DNA of 60,953 nucleotides from Oscillospiraceae bacterium (GCA_009779845.1 WRBE01000008.1:1-60953), one strand, 5' to 3'; counted from the stretch's first letter, positions 44,115 through 52,643 are shown. The notes: a model not told the origin generated them from the sequence alone. Numbers and translations: made by a program.

Positions 44115-44642
44115 TTACCACTCAAATACATAAATCGTAATTTTTTCTGCCAAAAATACACCTTCCTGCTCCTGTCCAAATACTTGTATGCTATCTTGCA
44201 GGTAGATATCTGCAAAACTTGCCGTCTCCGTACGGACAAGTACGCCATGTTCTACGATTGCTCGCTCAAAAACTGTGTTTTCATCAACGAGAATCGTCTG
44301 GCTGGCTTGTAATATCCGGGCCATCTCTTCTTGACCATTGAGTGATTCTGATGCAATAAGACTTATTCTAATTTCGCGCTCCTGTATCTCTTCGACTACG
44401 CCACTGATTTGGTCTTGTTCACTTGGTGCCGTAGCTGTGCTTGAGGTTGCTTCGTTTTGCTCTTGCGCCTCATCCGGTTCTTGTGTCTCGTCCGGTACCT
44501 GTGTGTTCTCGCTTGCCGCATTGCTTGTCTCTTGTGGGCGTTCTTCATTTTGAGTGGGCATGTCTTCACTGCATCCAGCGAACAGGCCGCCTAGGATAAG
44601 GGTTGCGATGGATAATACGATGATCTTTTTTCTCATGTTCAT
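44115..44642 (-). CDS. Small lipoprotein with Glu/Gln/Thr-rich linker
   Basis: About 175 residues from ATG 44642; a TTG at 44654 and ATG 44636 are alternatives, all weakly supported by GAAAGCGAG. Type II signal peptide with lipobox F-A-G-C24. Residues about 28-78 are a disordered, acidic spacer (repeated DETQEPDEAQEQ-like steps). The rest is a small beta domain (ISGVVEEIQEREIRISL, then ILVDENTVFERA, DSIQVFG, AEKITIYVFEW), which looks like an OB-like or DUF-type stress domain I cannot name. Anchored outside the membrane. Convergent with gatB; repeat E is upstream of it. Confidence 0.7.
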   Translation of the reverse strand: MNMRKKIIVLSIATLILGGLFAGCSEDMPTQNEERPQETSNAASENTQVPDETQEPDEAQEQNEATSSTATAPSEQDQISGVVEEIQEREIRISLIASESLNGQEEMARILQASQTILVDENTVFERAIVEHGVLVRTETASFADIYLQDSIQVFGQEQEGVFLAEKITIYVFEW

Positions 44643-44711
44643 ACTCGCTTTCAAAAATATAATTATGGAATGGGGCGGATATTTAGAACAGGGGAATGGG
44701 CAAACTCAGTT

Positions 44712-45012
44712 CCTTGACTTTCTCTGTTCGGCGTTGCCGCCGAGGGTTTCTTGGCACAAGCCAAGAGCTTGTTATGTCCTGCCGGACGGGCCTTCTTTTT
44801 GTCGTTGAACAAAAAGAAGCAAAAAGTCAACTTAAGGGCTGCGCCCCTAAGAACCCGCTAAGGGCAAGGGCAGAGTGACGACGGTTTTGCACCTTATACT
44901 CCGCACTGGTGCAAAAACCCTCACGCCAGATGTAATAGTACTCGAAACCCCAATGGTCAAGGGCAATGATGCCGCCGGGTGGATGTGCTATTGAATTGTG
45001 CTCAGAAATGGG
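44712..45012 (+). repeat. Dispersed structured repeat, copy E (forward)
   Basis: The copy with the most complete pairing: CGGCG-TTGC-CGCCG; GTCC-TGCC-GGAC; TTCTTTTTGT (44793-44802) with ACAAAAAGAA (44809-44818); AGGGGC-type stem; GGTTTTGCACC / GGTGCAAAAACC flanking TTATACTCCGCACT; CCAGATGTAATAGTACTCG; tail TGCTATTGAATTGTGCTC. It fills most of 44643-45095; the rest of that gap is the leader of the lipoprotein gene and the hairpin at 45062. Confidence 0.9.
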
Positions 45013-45061
45013 ATATCTTCTGTGTGGGAGTAGACCTTGTGGGGTCACTTTCTAAAGCAGG

Positions 45062-45092
45062 GGGCGGTTGATTTTCATCAACCGCCCGTTTT
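45062..45092 (+). terminator. Hairpin terminator next to the 45096 gene
   Basis: Stem GGGCGGTTGAT / ATCAACCGCCC with a 4-nt loop. The T tract (GTTTTC) is on the plus strand, while the nearest gene end is on the minus strand (stop at 45096), so it may act in both directions or stop plus-strand readthrough. Confidence 0.65.
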
Positions 45093-45095
45093 CTC

Positions 45096-47459
45096 TTAGC
45101 TTCTCTCTCGTAACAACGTCGTAATCCGGTTTTGTAGAATCCGTGCCGTGTCGGCGGCACTGCGGTCTCCTGCTAAAAACGGCAATAGTTCTTCCGTAAT
45201 CATCTCAGACACAGCCTCATCGCCACGGCCCAGCAGGCTGGCAGCGCTTACAAGCTCTCGCAATGTCGCCGCTTCTTCCTCTGTCAACGCGTAGAGGTCA
45301 ACCATAAATCCATCCCCGAAACCCATACCGCCTTGGGATTGCTCTACTTCATTGCCGTCCTCGTCTATGAAGGTCTCCGGGGTCATGGCCTCCTCTATGG
45401 CAGCCTCGAACCTATCGATGCGTATGGGAAGTTGCCAATCAATGCGGGCATCAGCCAGAAGGAATTGGCGTACAAAATCCCATGCTGCGTCTTTGTGCTC
45501 ACTGCCACTATTGATTCCGAATCCGGCCTCTACATGGAGCACATGGGCACCGCCCTCGTTGGTGGGCATACCAAGGAATCGTACATCACCCATAGCCGAA
45601 TATACCTGCATACTGGTGTCTGCGCTCCAAATCTGGGACATCATCACAAACTGTTCTCCCTGCACCATCCGTGTGTGCTCGCTGACAAATTCCGTCCAGT
45701 CTATATTATCGTCAATCTCACGAGGCAGACGGTACGCAATTTCCAACAGGTCAATGAACGCTTCGCTGTCCAAGTCCGCTGTCCCGTTGGACCAATCAAT
45801 AAACTCGTCACCGGAGAAGAAGAGCATAGAGGACAAGAAACTCTCCGCCGTCAACCAATCCCCCATGGGAGATGTGCCGGGTGGTGTCTGTTCAATGAGG
45901 TCTAACAGTGCCGCTAGGTTCCAATCTTCCTTCTCCGGCGCAGTATCCGCCATGCCCACCATAGTGCTGATTCCAAAACTATTGCCCATGAGGGGCAGGG
46001 TACCGTCCTCCGTCTCTAACGCTTGCAAAATATTTGCTAGGAAATCTGACCGATTAAGCACAGAATCCGCGTCCATGTAACTGTACAAATCCTCTAACAG
46101 ACCCCGGTCAACCAAGGGGAATAAATCTACCAAACTGCCCCATACAATGTCCGGGCCGTGTCCGGCACCCATGGCCGCTAAGAACCGGGTTCTTCCGGCA
46201 CCGAAATCATCGGTGGTGTTGTAGATAGAGAAATCTTGCACCTGAATCTCATGGGTCTGGCTCACCCGGTTAAAGGCCACCACTTGCCGGTTGATCTCGC
46301 CCCAGAAATTGAAGCCGCCAATGGTAATCACCTCTCGCTCCGGCAAGTCCGCCCGGGCCGTACGGGTCAACACGGCGAGTTCTGTCATCAAACTGTCGCT
46401 TCTGCTGATCGCCATGTTGCCCATTCTGCCAATGCCAAAATCCATGGTGAGCACGGCGATGCGGCCATCAGGTAAAAAGCCAATATGACTGCCGCCGTCG
46501 GACACAATACCGGCCTCAATCCAGTTAAGTAGCAAAGCCCGCTCGCCTGTGTCAAAGCTGTAGCCAAACAGATGGTTGGCATCACCAATGTACAGGTCAA
46601 ACTCTGATCCCTCCCGCGCCGGGAATAGCTGGTGGGCGTTTGCCATGGTAAACGGATGCTCTGCCCCAAGTGCGCCTGCCGCAATATCAAGCTCTTGGAG
46701 CGTGCTATGTGTGGTTTGGGTTGCGGTATCCCACTGGGAAGAGAGGGCCAGCACACGGCCATCATCCAGTTGTGTCATCCCTTGCACCCAATCCGTGTCA
46801 AGCTGTCCCGTCACTGTAAAGTTGCTATCTAGCAGGAAAATTTGCTCTCCGCTAGTGTCACTCATGACATAGAGTGCGGCACCGCCGTCCTGTAATAAAA
46901 TCGCCTGACTCATATGGAACCAGTTGCTGTTCTCCGGTACCAGCCCGTCAATCTCACGGGAGGAAATCTGATTGCCGGCCATGTCATATTCCATATAGAA
47001 CACGGTGGTCTCTGCACCGAAATCACTCCACTCTTGGTGGCTCATGAGCATGGCAATGTGCCCATCGTCCGTCACACGCACCGCTGATAGTTCAATAGAC
47101 GACCCCGGTGCCGGTATGCGAATCTCTTGCAGGTCACTGCCGTCAGCTAACACGCTGGCCACCACAATATCCGGTGTCGGCGGCTGCCAGTTGTCCCAGT
47201 CGATTTCTGCCTCATTCTCTATTTCATCTCTCTCGTGGTGTAAATAGTAATAGAAAATGCGATCTCCATGCACAGTAATTCCCTGCACATTGTCATCCAT
47301 CATAGGCAGGTCAATAAACTCAGGCACGTAGACATACTCTGCAAATACTGTGCCCACAATAGGGCCCTCTTCTGTGGTAGAACCACCGCCACCGCCGCAG
47401 GCGGTAAAGATTAGAACGGTTGCCAGTAGGATGGCTGTGAATGTCAATCTTTTCTTCAT
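45096..47459 (-). CDS. Large two-domain extracellular solute-binding lipoprotein
   Basis: 787 residues, almost twice the usual family 1 binding protein. Lipobox F-T-A-C21 followed by a Gly-rich linker. Residues about 35-370 read as beta-propeller-like repeats (DGRVLALSS, DGHIAMLMS, DGRIAVLTMD, FLLDSNF). Residues about 380-787 carry the binding-protein fold: ITIGGFNFWGEINRQVVAFNR, GPDIVWGSL, a LVDRGLLEDLYSYMD segment, and GFGINSGSEHKDAAWDFVRQFL. ATG 47459 has GGAGAG upstream. No permease or ATPase is nearby, so it is an orphan binding protein or sensor. Ligand unknown, with sugars usual for the class. Confidence 0.85.
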   Translation of the reverse strand: MKKRLTFTAILLATVLIFTACGGGGGSTTEEGPIVGTVFAEYVYVPEFIDLPMMDDNVQGITVHGDRIFYYYLHHERDEIENEAEIDWDNWQPPTPDIVVASVLADGSDLQEIRIPAPGSSIELSAVRVTDDGHIAMLMSHQEWSDFGAETTVFYMEYDMAGNQISSREIDGLVPENSNWFHMSQAILLQDGGAALYVMSDTSGEQIFLLDSNFTVTGQLDTDWVQGMTQLDDGRVLALSSQWDTATQTTHSTLQELDIAAGALGAEHPFTMANAHQLFPAREGSEFDLYIGDANHLFGYSFDTGERALLLNWIEAGIVSDGGSHIGFLPDGRIAVLTMDFGIGRMGNMAISRSDSLMTELAVLTRTARADLPEREVITIGGFNFWGEINRQVVAFNRVSQTHEIQVQDFSIYNTTDDFGAGRTRFLAAMGAGHGPDIVWGSLVDLFPLVDRGLLEDLYSYMDADSVLNRSDFLANILQALETEDGTLPLMGNSFGISTMVGMADTAPEKEDWNLAALLDLIEQTPPGTSPMGDWLTAESFLSSMLFFSGDEFIDWSNGTADLDSEAFIDLLEIAYRLPREIDDNIDWTEFVSEHTRMVQGEQFVMMSQIWSADTSMQVYSAMGDVRFLGMPTNEGGAHVLHVEAGFGINSGSEHKDAAWDFVRQFLLADARIDWQLPIRIDRFEAAIEEAMTPETFIDEDGNEVEQSQGGMGFGDGFMVDLYALTEEEAATLRELVSAASLLGRGDEAVSEMITEELLPFLAGDRSAADTARILQNRITTLLRERS

Positions 47460-47558
47460 TGTGATGCTCTCCTTTTTTACTGTATTATATTCGCTAATAC
47501 AGTTATATCATTTGTTCAAACGGTTGTCAAGAGGGAATTTGTGATTTGTCTGATTCAT

Positions 47559-47644
47559 TGTAGGGGACGGCGTCCTCGACGTTCCGTGTCCAACCTTTGC
47601 ACAAAAACGGAGCAGGCGGGACATCAGGGGCGCCGTCCTCTACA
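47559..47644. repeat. 86-bp element with 14-bp terminal inverted repeats (includes snapback unit 5)
   Basis: TGTAGGGGACGGCG at 47559-47572 and CGCCGTCCTCTACA at 47631-47644 pair with one mismatch. The left end also carries the snapback frame TAGGGGACG...CGTTCCG. There is no ORF. It looks like a miniature non-autonomous element or a pair of fused snapback units. Otherwise 47460-47825 holds only the asd promoter. Confidence 0.6.
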
Positions 47645-47754
47645 TGGTGCACTGTCTCACATCGCCCTAACGCATATACAACCCTACCACCAAAAATCAA
47701 ACCCAAAACCCACAAAAAGCTAAGATTTTTCTAAGTCATCGACTGAACAACAAT

Positions 47755-47784
47755 TTGACACCACCACCCCAAGTGTGGTACTAT
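47755..47784 (+). promoter_or_regulatory. Promoter of the asd-dapA-dapB operon
   Basis: TTGACA (47755-47760), 18-bp spacer, TACTAT (47779-47784), about 42 bp before the asd start. No lysine riboswitch is visible in that short leader. Confidence 0.7.
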
Positions 47785-47825
47785 TTCTATGTGTTGCATA
47801 TTCTAATGCGGGAGGAGAAACTTCC

Positions 47826-48908
47826 ATGAAACAATATAAAGTAGGCATTCTCGGCGCAACCGGTATGGTAGGCCAGCGGTTTGTGGCCCTGTTGGAGGGA
47901 CACCCTTGGTTCAACCTCACCACCGTGGCCGCCAGTCCCCGCAGTGCGGGCAAGACTTACGAAGCGGCCGTGGCGGGTCGCTGGGCCGTAGAAACACCCA
48001 TCCCGGAAGCCGTCAAACACCTCACTGTCCTCAGTGCCGAAGGGGACATTGCCCAAATCGCGGCGGAGGTTGATTTTGTCTTTTCCGCTGTAGATATGAA
48101 AAAAGAAGAAATCTTCGCCTTGGAAGAAGCGTATGCCAAGGCCGAGTGCCCCGTGGTATCAAATAACAGCGCCCACCGCTGGACACCAGATGTCCCCATG
48201 GTGGTGCCGGAATTAAACGCCGACCATATCAAGGTCATTGCGGCCCAACGGAAACGACTGGGGACAACACGTGGCTTTATTGCAGTGAAATCCAACTGTT
48301 CCTTGCAAAGTTATGTACCGCCCCTCTACCCGCTTCACGCCAAATATGGGGTGGAAAAGGCCCTTGTGACCACCTATCAAGCCATCTCCGGCGCAGGCAA
48401 GACCTTAGACTCCGCCCCGGAGATTTTGGACAACGTGATCCCCTATATCGGCGGCGAGGAAGAGAAAAGCCAAACCGAACCCCTAAAATTATGGGGCACT
48501 GTGCAAAACGGCGAAATCGTCAATGCCCAGGGCCCCGCCATTACCGCTCAGTGTGTGCGGGTTCCCGTGTCTGACGGGCACCTAGCGGCGGTGTTTATGT
48601 CCTTTGCGGATAAGGTACCCAGCTTAGATGATATCAAAGCCTGTTGGTCGAATTTTGCCGGTCGGGCGCAGGAACTTGCCCTCCCTTCTGCTCCGAAACA
48701 GTTTTTACACTATCTGGAAGATGAAAACCGCCCCCAACCCCGCTTAGACCGGGACTGTGAGCATGGCATGGCCATTACCATTGGCCGTCTGCGGGAAGAT
48801 ACGCAGTACGACTATAAGTTCATCTGCCTGTCCCACAACACCCTGCGGGGCGCCGCCGGTGGTGCGGTGCTGACGGCAGAGCTATTGTGTAGCGAAAACT
48901 ATATTTAA
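47826..48908 (+). CDS. asd: Aspartate-semialdehyde dehydrogenase
   Basis: 360 residues from ATG 47826, with GGGAGGAG 8 nt upstream; the open frame from 47775 covers the promoter and is rejected. NADP-binding [14 protein letters not shown] at the N-terminus, NNSAHRW, active-site Cys in [17 protein letters not shown], and the late [11 protein letters not shown] segment are present. The sequence resembles the archaeal/fungal-type ASADH branch rather than the short bacterial one. It reduces aspartyl phosphate to the semialdehyde feeding lysine/DAP, threonine and methionine. First gene of asd-dapA-dapB. Confidence 0.95.
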   Translation: MKQYKVGILGATGMVGQRFVALLEGHPWFNLTTVAASPRSAGKTYEAAVAGRWAVETPIPEAVKHLTVLSAEGDIAQIAAEVDFVFSAVDMKKEEIFALEEAYAKAECPVVSNNSAHRWTPDVPMVVPELNADHIKVIAAQRKRLGTTRGFIAVKSNCSLQSYVPPLYPLHAKYGVEKALVTTYQAISGAGKTLDSAPEILDNVIPYIGGEEEKSQTEPLKLWGTVQNGEIVNAQGPAITAQCVRVPVSDGHLAAVFMSFADKVPSLDDIKACWSNFAGRAQELALPSAPKQFLHYLEDENRPQPRLDRDCEHGMAITIGRLREDTQYDYKFICLSHNTLRGAAGGAVLTAELLCSENYI

Positions 48909-48942
48909 CACCAAGTTCCAACAATAATAGGAGGAATTTCCC

Positions 48943-49830
48943 ATGTCGAAATCCCCGCTTTTTACCGGCTCGTCCGTCGCCATTTGCACCCCCTTTCAAA
49001 ACGGCGGTGTCAACGCTGACAAGATGAGAGAATTGATTGATTTCCAAATTGAGAATGGCACCGCCGCCATCACCGTCTGCGGCACCACCGGTGAGGCAGC
49101 CACCCAAACCATTGACGAGCATGTGGCCACCGTGGCCCTCTGTGTGGAGCATGTAGCGGGACGGGCAAAGGTTATTGCGGGCTCTGGCTCTAACGACACC
49201 AACACCGCTATCTATTTGAGCAAAGCCGCAGAACAGGCCGGTGCTGACGGGCTTTTGATGGTGACCCCCTATTACAACAAATGTACTCAGCGAGGTCTGA
49301 TTCACCATTTTACCCATATTGCAGAACAGGTGAATCTTCCTATCATTCTCTACAATGTCCCCGCTCGCACGGGGGTGAGTTTCACGGCAGATACATATAA
49401 GGCCCTCAGCAAGCACCCTCGGATCAACGGCGCAAAAGAGGCCTCCGGTGACTTTTCTTTGGTGGCTAAAACCATCTCCGCTTGCGGGGATGATTTGTAT
49501 GTTTGGAGCGGGAACGATGACCAAGTAGTGCCCATGATGGCTTTGGGTGCCATCGGTAACATCTCTGTGGCCGCCAATGTCATCCCCAAGCAGATGGCAG
49601 ATATGACCGCCTTTGCACTTACCGGGGACTACAAACAGGCCCGTGCCCTGCAACTACAATACATGGATCTGATTTTAGGGCTGTTTTTAGAGGTCAACCC
49701 CATCCCGGTAAAAACCGCCATGAACCTCATGGGCATGGACGTGGGCAAGCTCCGTATGCCTTTGTGTGACATGGAGCCGGGCAACTTGGAAAAGCTAAAA
49801 ACACTGATGGCTGATTTTGGCCTGTTATAA
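48943..49830 (+). CDS. dapA: 4-hydroxy-tetrahydrodipicolinate synthase
   Basis: 295 residues, normal length. Motifs: VAICTPFQNGGVN, CGTTGEAATQT (substrate-binding GTTGE), LMVTPYYNKCTQRG, LYNVPARTGVSF and the Schiff-base Lys in NGAKEASGDF (about residue 165). A class I aldolase that joins pyruvate and aspartate semialdehyde. ATG 48943 follows AGGAGG. Lies 34 bp after asd and 14 bp before dapB, in pathway order. Confidence 0.97.
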   Translation: MSKSPLFTGSSVAICTPFQNGGVNADKMRELIDFQIENGTAAITVCGTTGEAATQTIDEHVATVALCVEHVAGRAKVIAGSGSNDTNTAIYLSKAAEQAGADGLLMVTPYYNKCTQRGLIHHFTHIAEQVNLPIILYNVPARTGVSFTADTYKALSKHPRINGAKEASGDFSLVAKTISACGDDLYVWSGNDDQVVPMMALGAIGNISVAANVIPKQMADMTAFALTGDYKQARALQLQYMDLILGLFLEVNPIPVKTAMNLMGMDVGKLRMPLCDMEPGNLEKLKTLMADFGLL

Positions 49831-49844
49831 GGTGGGCAATTGAC

Positions 49845-50603
49845 ATGTTAACACTCATCATCTCCGGCGCAAATGGCCGTATGGGACAAGCAGTTTCCGC
49901 CATTTGCGAGGCCGATGAAAAACTGAAAATCGTAGCGGGCTTTGACCCGGACACAACGAAACAACACGCCTTCCCCCTCTATGTGGATCCTATGGAGTTC
50001 GGCGGCAAGGCGGATGTGCTCATTGACTTCTCTCTCCCTGCTTCTCTGGGCGGCTTGCTTCAATACTGTGTCCGCACCAAGACCCCCGCGATCCTCTGCA
50101 CCACGGGTTATAGCGAAGCCGATGAGGCGGAGATTATGAACGCGTCAAAGTCCGTCCCTATCTTCAAGTCCGGCAACATGAGCCTTGGGATTAACCTGTT
50201 GGCTGACCTCATCAAAAAAGCCGTACACATCCTCGGTACTGATTATGATATTGAGATTGTAGAACGCCACCACAATAAAAAGCTAGACGCCCCCAGCGGC
50301 ACGGCTTATATGCTGGCCGATGCCGCCCGTGAGGCACTCCCCTTTGACCCTGACTATGTGTATGAACGCCAAAGCATCCGCGAACCCCGTGGCCCCCGGG
50401 AAATCGGTATCTCCGCCGTCCGGGGCGGTACAATTGTGGGCGAGCATGAGGTGATTTTCGCCGGGTTGGATGAGGTGATTGAACTCAAACACACCGCCCT
50501 ATCCCGCAACGTATTCGCCAACGGCGCCATTGCTGCGGCGAAGTACATGGCCACAGTGACCATGCCGGGGTTGTATAGTATGAATCATTTGATATCGAAG
50601 TAG
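49845..50603 (+). CDS. dapB: 4-hydroxy-tetrahydrodipicolinate reductase
   Basis: 252 residues. Rossmann GANGRMGQAVS at the N-terminus, LIDFSLPASL, CTTGYSEADE, and the catalytic HHNKKLDAPSGTA motif (about residue 143) with SIREPRGPREIGISAVRGG after it. It reduces the DapA product with NAD(P)H on the way to meso-DAP and lysine. ATG 49845 with AAGGTGG upstream. Part of asd-dapA-dapB; wall DAP fits the MurT/GatD genes elsewhere in the window. Confidence 0.97.
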   Translation: MLTLIISGANGRMGQAVSAICEADEKLKIVAGFDPDTTKQHAFPLYVDPMEFGGKADVLIDFSLPASLGGLLQYCVRTKTPAILCTTGYSEADEAEIMNASKSVPIFKSGNMSLGINLLADLIKKAVHILGTDYDIEIVERHHNKKLDAPSGTAYMLADAAREALPFDPDYVYERQSIREPRGPREIGISAVRGGTIVGEHEVIFAGLDEVIELKHTALSRNVFANGAIAAAKYMATVTMPGLYSMNHLISK

Positions 50604-50616
50604 GAGCGTATTCTAT

Positions 50617-51150
50617 ATGACTGTATTAGAAGTCGTAAAAAACAGGACGAGCTTCCGCGGGGAATTTGAGGATACCAAAATCCCGAGAGGTGACTTGATT
50701 AAAATTATGGAGGCGGGTTTGGCGGCACCATCCGGCTGCAATAAGCAAACAACAAGTCTCATCGCTGTCGATGACATTGGCTTGTTACACAAATTGCGCG
50801 GCGTAATCAACCCACAAGCCGCAGAAACCGCTCCGGCTATGATATGCGTGTTGACGCAAAAATTAATTGCGTACAGAGACAGAACCTTTTACATACAAGA
50901 TTACGCAGCGGCGATTCAAAACATGCTGTTAGCTGCTGTTGCGCTGGGATACCAAAGTTGTTGGTACGAAGGGCATATTACCGACACAGACGCAATCGGC
51001 AGGAAAATGGCAGATATTCTAAACGTTCCTGACGACTACGAGCTTGTTTGCTTTCTCCCGGTGGGGATCGCTTCTCAACCATTGAGATATGCGGATAAAA
51101 AACCTTTCGCAGAACGGGCCTGGTTTAACGGGTTCAAACGCACCGATTAG
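50617..51150 (+). CDS. Nitroreductase-family FMN oxidoreductase
   Basis: 177 residues. N-terminal RTSFRGEFEDTKIPRGDL with a R-x-S-x-R-type FMN phosphate contact, GLAAPSGCNKQTTS, IQDYAAAIQNMLLAAVALGYQSCWYEG, VPDDYELVCFLPVGI and KKPFAERAWF near the end are typical of the flavin-binding nitroreductase fold. It likely works as a homodimer with FMN and NAD(P)H; substrate unknown. ATG 50617 is 13 bp after dapB with AGGAG upstream, so it is in the DAP transcript, but no pathway link is evident. Transcript ends at 51163-51206. Confidence 0.88.
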   Translation: MTVLEVVKNRTSFRGEFEDTKIPRGDLIKIMEAGLAAPSGCNKQTTSLIAVDDIGLLHKLRGVINPQAAETAPAMICVLTQKLIAYRDRTFYIQDYAAAIQNMLLAAVALGYQSCWYEGHITDTDAIGRKMADILNVPDDYELVCFLPVGIASQPLRYADKKPFAERAWFNGFKRTD

Positions 51151-51162
51151 ACTATGCTATAT

Positions 51163-51206
51163 AAAACAAACCATCTGTCAACAACCTCGACAGATGGTTT
51201 GTTTTT
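51163..51206. terminator. Bidirectional terminator between the DAP operon and the Fe-S oxidoreductase gene
   Basis: Long perfect stem AAACAAACCATCTGTC / GACAGATGGTTTGTTT with a 9-nt loop, A-run before and T5 after. It separates two convergent genes. Confidence 0.93.
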
Positions 51207-52366
51207 CATTTCTGATTCTTCAATATCCGCCGCACGAAAAGCCGCATGGGCCGATACGGAAACCGTTCCAGTTCCCGCTCTACCTGCCCCAGCTTCTCCT
51301 GAATGGGAATCCCCTGCGGACACAGCGGCTCGCACTTGCCGCAGTGGATGCACCGGGCGGCATTGTGTCCCTCGGCGGTGGCCACGTACCAATATTGGGT
51401 CTTCCATCTGCCGTTTAGCACTGTGTCGTTGAGACTGTTGAAACAAAGGGGGATATCCACCCCTGCCGGACAGGGCATACAATAGCCGCAAGAGGTGCAG
51501 GGCACTTTGGTGGCCTTCTGAATCGCTGTTCTGGCGCGGTCAAAATACGTCTGCTCTTCCGCCGTCAGACTATTTGGCTGGGCCTTTGATGCCACCCGAA
51601 CATTTTCTTCCACCATCTCCATAATCCCCATACCGGAGAGAGCGGTGAGCACCTCCGGGTGGTCAAACACCCAGCGCAAGGCCCACGCCGCAGGCGTCTC
51701 CTCCCCCGGTGCGTTGTCCCAAACTGCTTTTGCGTCCGGCGGCAGTTTGTGTACCAGCGTTCCGCCACGGAGGGGTTCCATAACCATGACCGGGATGCCT
51801 CGCTCGGCGGCATAGTACAGCCCTTGCCGACCGGCTTGGAAGTTCACATCGTAATAGTTGTACTGAATCATGGTAAAGTCCCAGTCAAAGGCATCAATCA
51901 ACACCTGAAAATCCGGCCCGGTGCCGTGGAAGGAGAAGCCAAACTGTCGAATCTTCCCCTCTGCCTGCTTGGCTTGCACCCACTCTATGATACCGAGGTC
52001 ACAAAGCCGCCGCCAGCTCTGCGGGCTGGGCAGCATGTGTACCATGTAGTAATCAATATAATCCGTCTGTAACCGCTCTAACTGGGTGTTGAATAGCTTG
52101 TCAAAATCCTCTCGCTTTCTCACCAGATAATAGGGCAGCTTCGTGGCAATGTTCACACGCGCCCGAAGCCCGTCTTTTGCCAATATCGTACCCAATTTTG
52201 CCTCACTGCCGGGATAGACATAGGCGGTGTCAAAGTAGTTGACACCTTGTTCGATGGCGTAGCGGACATGTCGCTCGGCCTCTGCTAGGTCTTTGTGGGA
52301 CCGCATATACCCAAAGGCCAGCAGTGATACCTGCTTGCCTGTTTTGGGGTCTATTCGATATTGCAT
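51206..52366 (-). CDS. Aldo/keto reductase with C-terminal 4Fe-4S domain
   Basis: 386 residues from ATG 52366, preceded by AAAGGAGG; the frame is open to 52390. AKR barrel (about 1-280) has the catalytic set DTAYVYPGSE (Asp and Tyr), KLPYYL (Lys) and YYMVHML (His). A C-terminal ferredoxin-like domain follows, with C-T-S-C-G-Y-C-M-P-C-P and C-I-H-C-G-K-C-E-P-L-C-P giving two 4Fe-4S sites (about 300-360). This combination is common in anaerobes but its substrates are not known. It diverges from the His/Cys-rich peptide gene; only about 97 bp separate the starts. Cytosolic. Confidence 0.93.
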   Translation of the reverse strand: MQYRIDPKTGKQVSLLAFGYMRSHKDLAEAERHVRYAIEQGVNYFDTAYVYPGSEAKLGTILAKDGLRARVNIATKLPYYLVRKREDFDKLFNTQLERLQTDYIDYYMVHMLPSPQSWRRLCDLGIIEWVQAKQAEGKIRQFGFSFHGTGPDFQVLIDAFDWDFTMIQYNYYDVNFQAGRQGLYYAAERGIPVMVMEPLRGGTLVHKLPPDAKAVWDNAPGEETPAAWALRWVFDHPEVLTALSGMGIMEMVEENVRVASKAQPNSLTAEEQTYFDRARTAIQKATKVPCTSCGYCMPCPAGVDIPLCFNSLNDTVLNGRWKTQYWYVATAEGHNAARCIHCGKCEPLCPQGIPIQEKLGQVERELERFPYRPMRLFVRRILKNQK

Positions 52367-52413
52367 ACCGCCCTCCTTTCGGGAACCCATTTGTCTACCG
52401 GCACATACACTGG

Positions 52414-52438
52414 ATTGGCCGGAATTTTCCGGGCCAAT
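52414..52438 (+). promoter_or_regulatory. Hairpin with U-rich tail before the His/Cys-rich peptide gene
   Basis: ATTGGCCGGAA / TTCCGGGCCAAT (one bulged G) followed by TTATTTTG, ending just before GGAGG. It looks like a terminator or attenuator in the leader of the peptide gene; no clear promoter was found in 52380-52413. Confidence 0.45.
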
Positions 52439-52462
52439 TTATTTTGTGGAGGCATACAAATT

Positions 52463-52609
52463 ATGTGTTGTTTCTTTGGCTGTCATCGCCGGTGCCATCA
52501 CCATATTCATTGTCACCGCCATCACCACCATCATGAGCGGGACGGCGGCAATGATGGCGGCGACCGGTTCGATAATCGGGGCTGTAACTGCAACTGTAAC
52601 TGCCGGTAA
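52463..52609 (+). CDS. 48-residue His/Cys-rich putative metal-binding peptide
   Basis: ATG 52463 lies 10 nt after GGAGG and the frame closes with TAA at 52607-52609. Of 48 residues, 9 are Cys (2, 3, 7, 11, 17, 41, 43, 45, 47) and 11 are His (8, 12-14, 16, 18, 20-24). The N-terminal half holds CCFFGC and HCHRHHHHH, the middle is Gly/Asp/Asn-rich (DGGNDGGDR), and the end is CNCNCNC. The chance of such composition in a random frame is low, and the RBS is good. It resembles nickel- or copper-storage peptides in composition (Hpn, metallothionein) but not in detail. A modified-peptide precursor is an alternative. It points toward the sensor-kinase gene, stop to stop 34 bp apart. Confidence 0.65.
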   Translation: MCCFFGCHRRCHHHIHCHRHHHHHERDGGNDGGDRFDNRGCNCNCNCR

Positions 52610-52643
52610 CCATCCCTGCGAGGCGTGCCAAACTGGCCGCCTC

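Noticed and set aside
47826-47826. Lysine riboswitch before asd
   Set aside because: The leader between the promoter and the start is about 40 nt, too short for the L-box.
48820-49653. 277-codon minus-strand frame opposite dapA
   Set aside because: Antisense shadow; dapA on the plus strand has all catalytic motifs and an RBS, while this frame has neither homology nor RBS.
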